Of a stretch of DNA of 14,080 bases, positions 13,178-14,080 are shown one piece after another (positions within the stretch are counted from its first letter, which is position 1; each line of letters starts with the position of its first letter). Location of the stretch: the NCBI GenBank assembly GCA_900543365.1, contig UQRG01000027.1, positions 1 to 14,080 on the forward strand. Direction: 5' to 3'. The notes below the pieces were generated by a model that made no database searches, was not told the origin of the DNA, and was given only the letters and a program-made list of their open reading frames with translations. The position numbers and the translations under genes are program-made. Source of the stretch: an uncultured Eubacterium sp. Its GTDB lineage: Bacteria; Bacillota; Clostridia; Lachnospirales; CAG-274.

Positions 13178-14080
13178 ATGAAAATTGCTATGCTTACTAG
13201 TGGCGGTGATTGTCAAGGTTTAAATGCAACTATGAGAGGTGTTGCAAAGACTTTATATAACGAATTTAAGGACTTAACTATTTATGGTATATTAGATGGA
13301 TACAAAGGACTTATTGAGGGCAATTACAAAAAACTTAAGAAAGAAGACTTTTCCGGTATTCTCACTCTTGGTGGCACCATATTAGGTACATCAAGACAGC
13401 CTTTTAAAAAAATGCAGATTATTGAAGAAGACGGTGTTGATAAAGTCAAATCAATGATTAACACCTACAAAAAGCTTGAACTAGATTGCCTTGTTATATT
13501 AGGTGGTAACGGTACTCACAAAACAGCTAATCTTTTAAGTCAAAACGGTTTAAATGTTGTTACACTACCAAAGACTATTGACAACGACCTTTGGGGAACT
13601 GATGTAACATTTGGTTTTCATTCAGCAGTTGATGTTGCAACAGATGTAATTGATAGAATTCATACAACAGCCACTTCTCACGGCAGAATTTTCGTTGTTG
13701 AAGTAATGGGACATAAAGCAGGTTGGCTTACTCTTTATTCAGGTATTGCTGGTGGTGCTGATATTATTCTTATTCCTGAAATTCCTTATGATATTAATAA
13801 AATGAAAGAAGAAATCGAAAAGAGAACTGCCGAAAATAAAGGCTTTTCAATTATTGCAGTTGCTGAAGGTGCAATCTCCGTTGAAGAAAGCAAAATGAGC
13901 AAAAAGGAATTTAAAACAGTTAGAGAAAATATGAAACAATCTTCTATTGCCTATAGAGTTGCTGACGAAATAATGAAGATTACTAACCACGAAGTAAGAG
14001 TTGCTGTACCAGGTCATGTTCAAAGAGGTGGTGCACCTAATCCTTATGATAGAGTTCTTTGTACAAGATTTGGTGCTTTT
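13178..14080 (+). CDS. pfkA: 6-phosphofructokinase, N-terminal 301 residues (cut by window edge)
   Basis: Phosphorylates fructose 6-phosphate to fructose 1,6-bisphosphate in the cytoplasm. Visible are TSGGDCQGLNATMRG (7-21), GGTILGTSR (65-73), LGGNGTHKTA (108-117), PKTIDND (131-137) with catalytic D135, DRIHTTATSHGRIFVVEVMGHKAGW (159-183) and GGADIILIPE. The pattern is of the clostridial/actinobacterial group III. At the position equivalent to E. coli residue 104 there is Gly (G112), which in the family favours ATP. At the equivalent of 124 there is Lys (K132), as in the pyrophosphate-dependent enzymes. The usual acidic residue before that Gly is Asn (N111). ATP dependence is the better guess but is not certain. 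AAGGAGG lies 8 bases before the ATG at 13178; an out-of-frame ATG at 13173 is ignored. The frame is open to the window end. Confidence 0.93.
   Translation, partial: MKIAMLTSGGDCQGLNATMRGVAKTLYNEFKDLTIYGILDGYKGLIEGNYKKLKKEDFSGILTLGGTILGTSRQPFKKMQIIEEDGVDKVKSMINTYKKLELDCLVILGGNGTHKTANLLSQNGLNVVTLPKTIDNDLWGTDVTFGFHSAVDVATDVIDRIHTTATSHGRIFVVEVMGHKAGWLTLYSGIAGGADIILIPEIPYDINKMKEEIEKRTAENKGFSIIAVAEGAISVEESKMSKKEFKTVRENMKQSSIAYRVADEIMKITNHEVRVAVPGHVQRGGAPNPYDRVLCTRFGAF

Noticed and set aside
3718..14080. pyk and pfkA as a glycolytic operon
   Set aside because: They are on opposite strands about 8 kb apart with separate promoters and terminators; proximity only.

Overview
The window looks like chromosomal DNA from a low-GC, anaerobic, polysaccharide-degrading member of the Clostridia (Firmicutes). 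The support is the strong AT bias throughout, canonical AGGAGG-type ribosome binding sites, close-packed operons, a clostridial-type 6-phosphofructokinase, a pyruvate kinase with the extra C-terminal domain seen in Firmicutes, and a secreted glycoside hydrolase ending in a type I dockerin. The species cannot be named from the sequence alone. No rRNA, tRNA, insertion sequence, phage gene or CRISPR array was seen.

Layout: (1) 1-1321, minus: N-terminal 440 residues of the glutamate synthase large subunit (gltB), running off the left edge, with a promoter and a leader terminator that looks like an attenuator. (2) 1322-1659: divergent control region holding an 18-bp perfect inverted repeat and a promoter whose -10 box is bracketed by a 10-bp perfect inverted repeat. 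(3) 1660-3623, plus: a YjbQ/UPF0047 protein and a secreted GH105-like unsaturated-uronyl hydrolase with a dockerin. (4) 3630-3703: two back-to-back terminators for convergent transcription. (5) 3718-5487, minus: pyruvate kinase. (6) 5756-9891, minus: a compact six-gene run, in transcription order mtaB (tRNA ms2t6A methylthiotransferase), an AlaX-type alanyl-tRNA editing protein, a 51-residue single-span membrane protein, a GNAT acetyltransferase, a two-span membrane protein and a nicotinamidase-like hydrolase. (7) 9991-13112, plus: an unrecognised 480-residue protein with a His/Cys-rich C-terminus, followed by two RimK-like ATP-grasp proteins whose genes overlap. (8) 13178 to the right edge, plus: 6-phosphofructokinase, cut by the window end.

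Most of the window is housekeeping: nitrogen assimilation (gltB), lower and upper glycolysis (pyk and pfkA, about 8 kb apart and on opposite strands) and tRNA modification and quality control. The dockerin hydrolase suggests pectin or similar uronide breakdown outside the cell.

The best candidate for an undescribed system is 9991-13112: an unknown helical protein with a metal-binding-like tail, followed by two divergent carboxylate-amine/thiol ligase-fold enzymes, the second of which has a changed metal-binding motif. Its function is unknown. The observation is the gene set and its linkage; the functional reading is inference.
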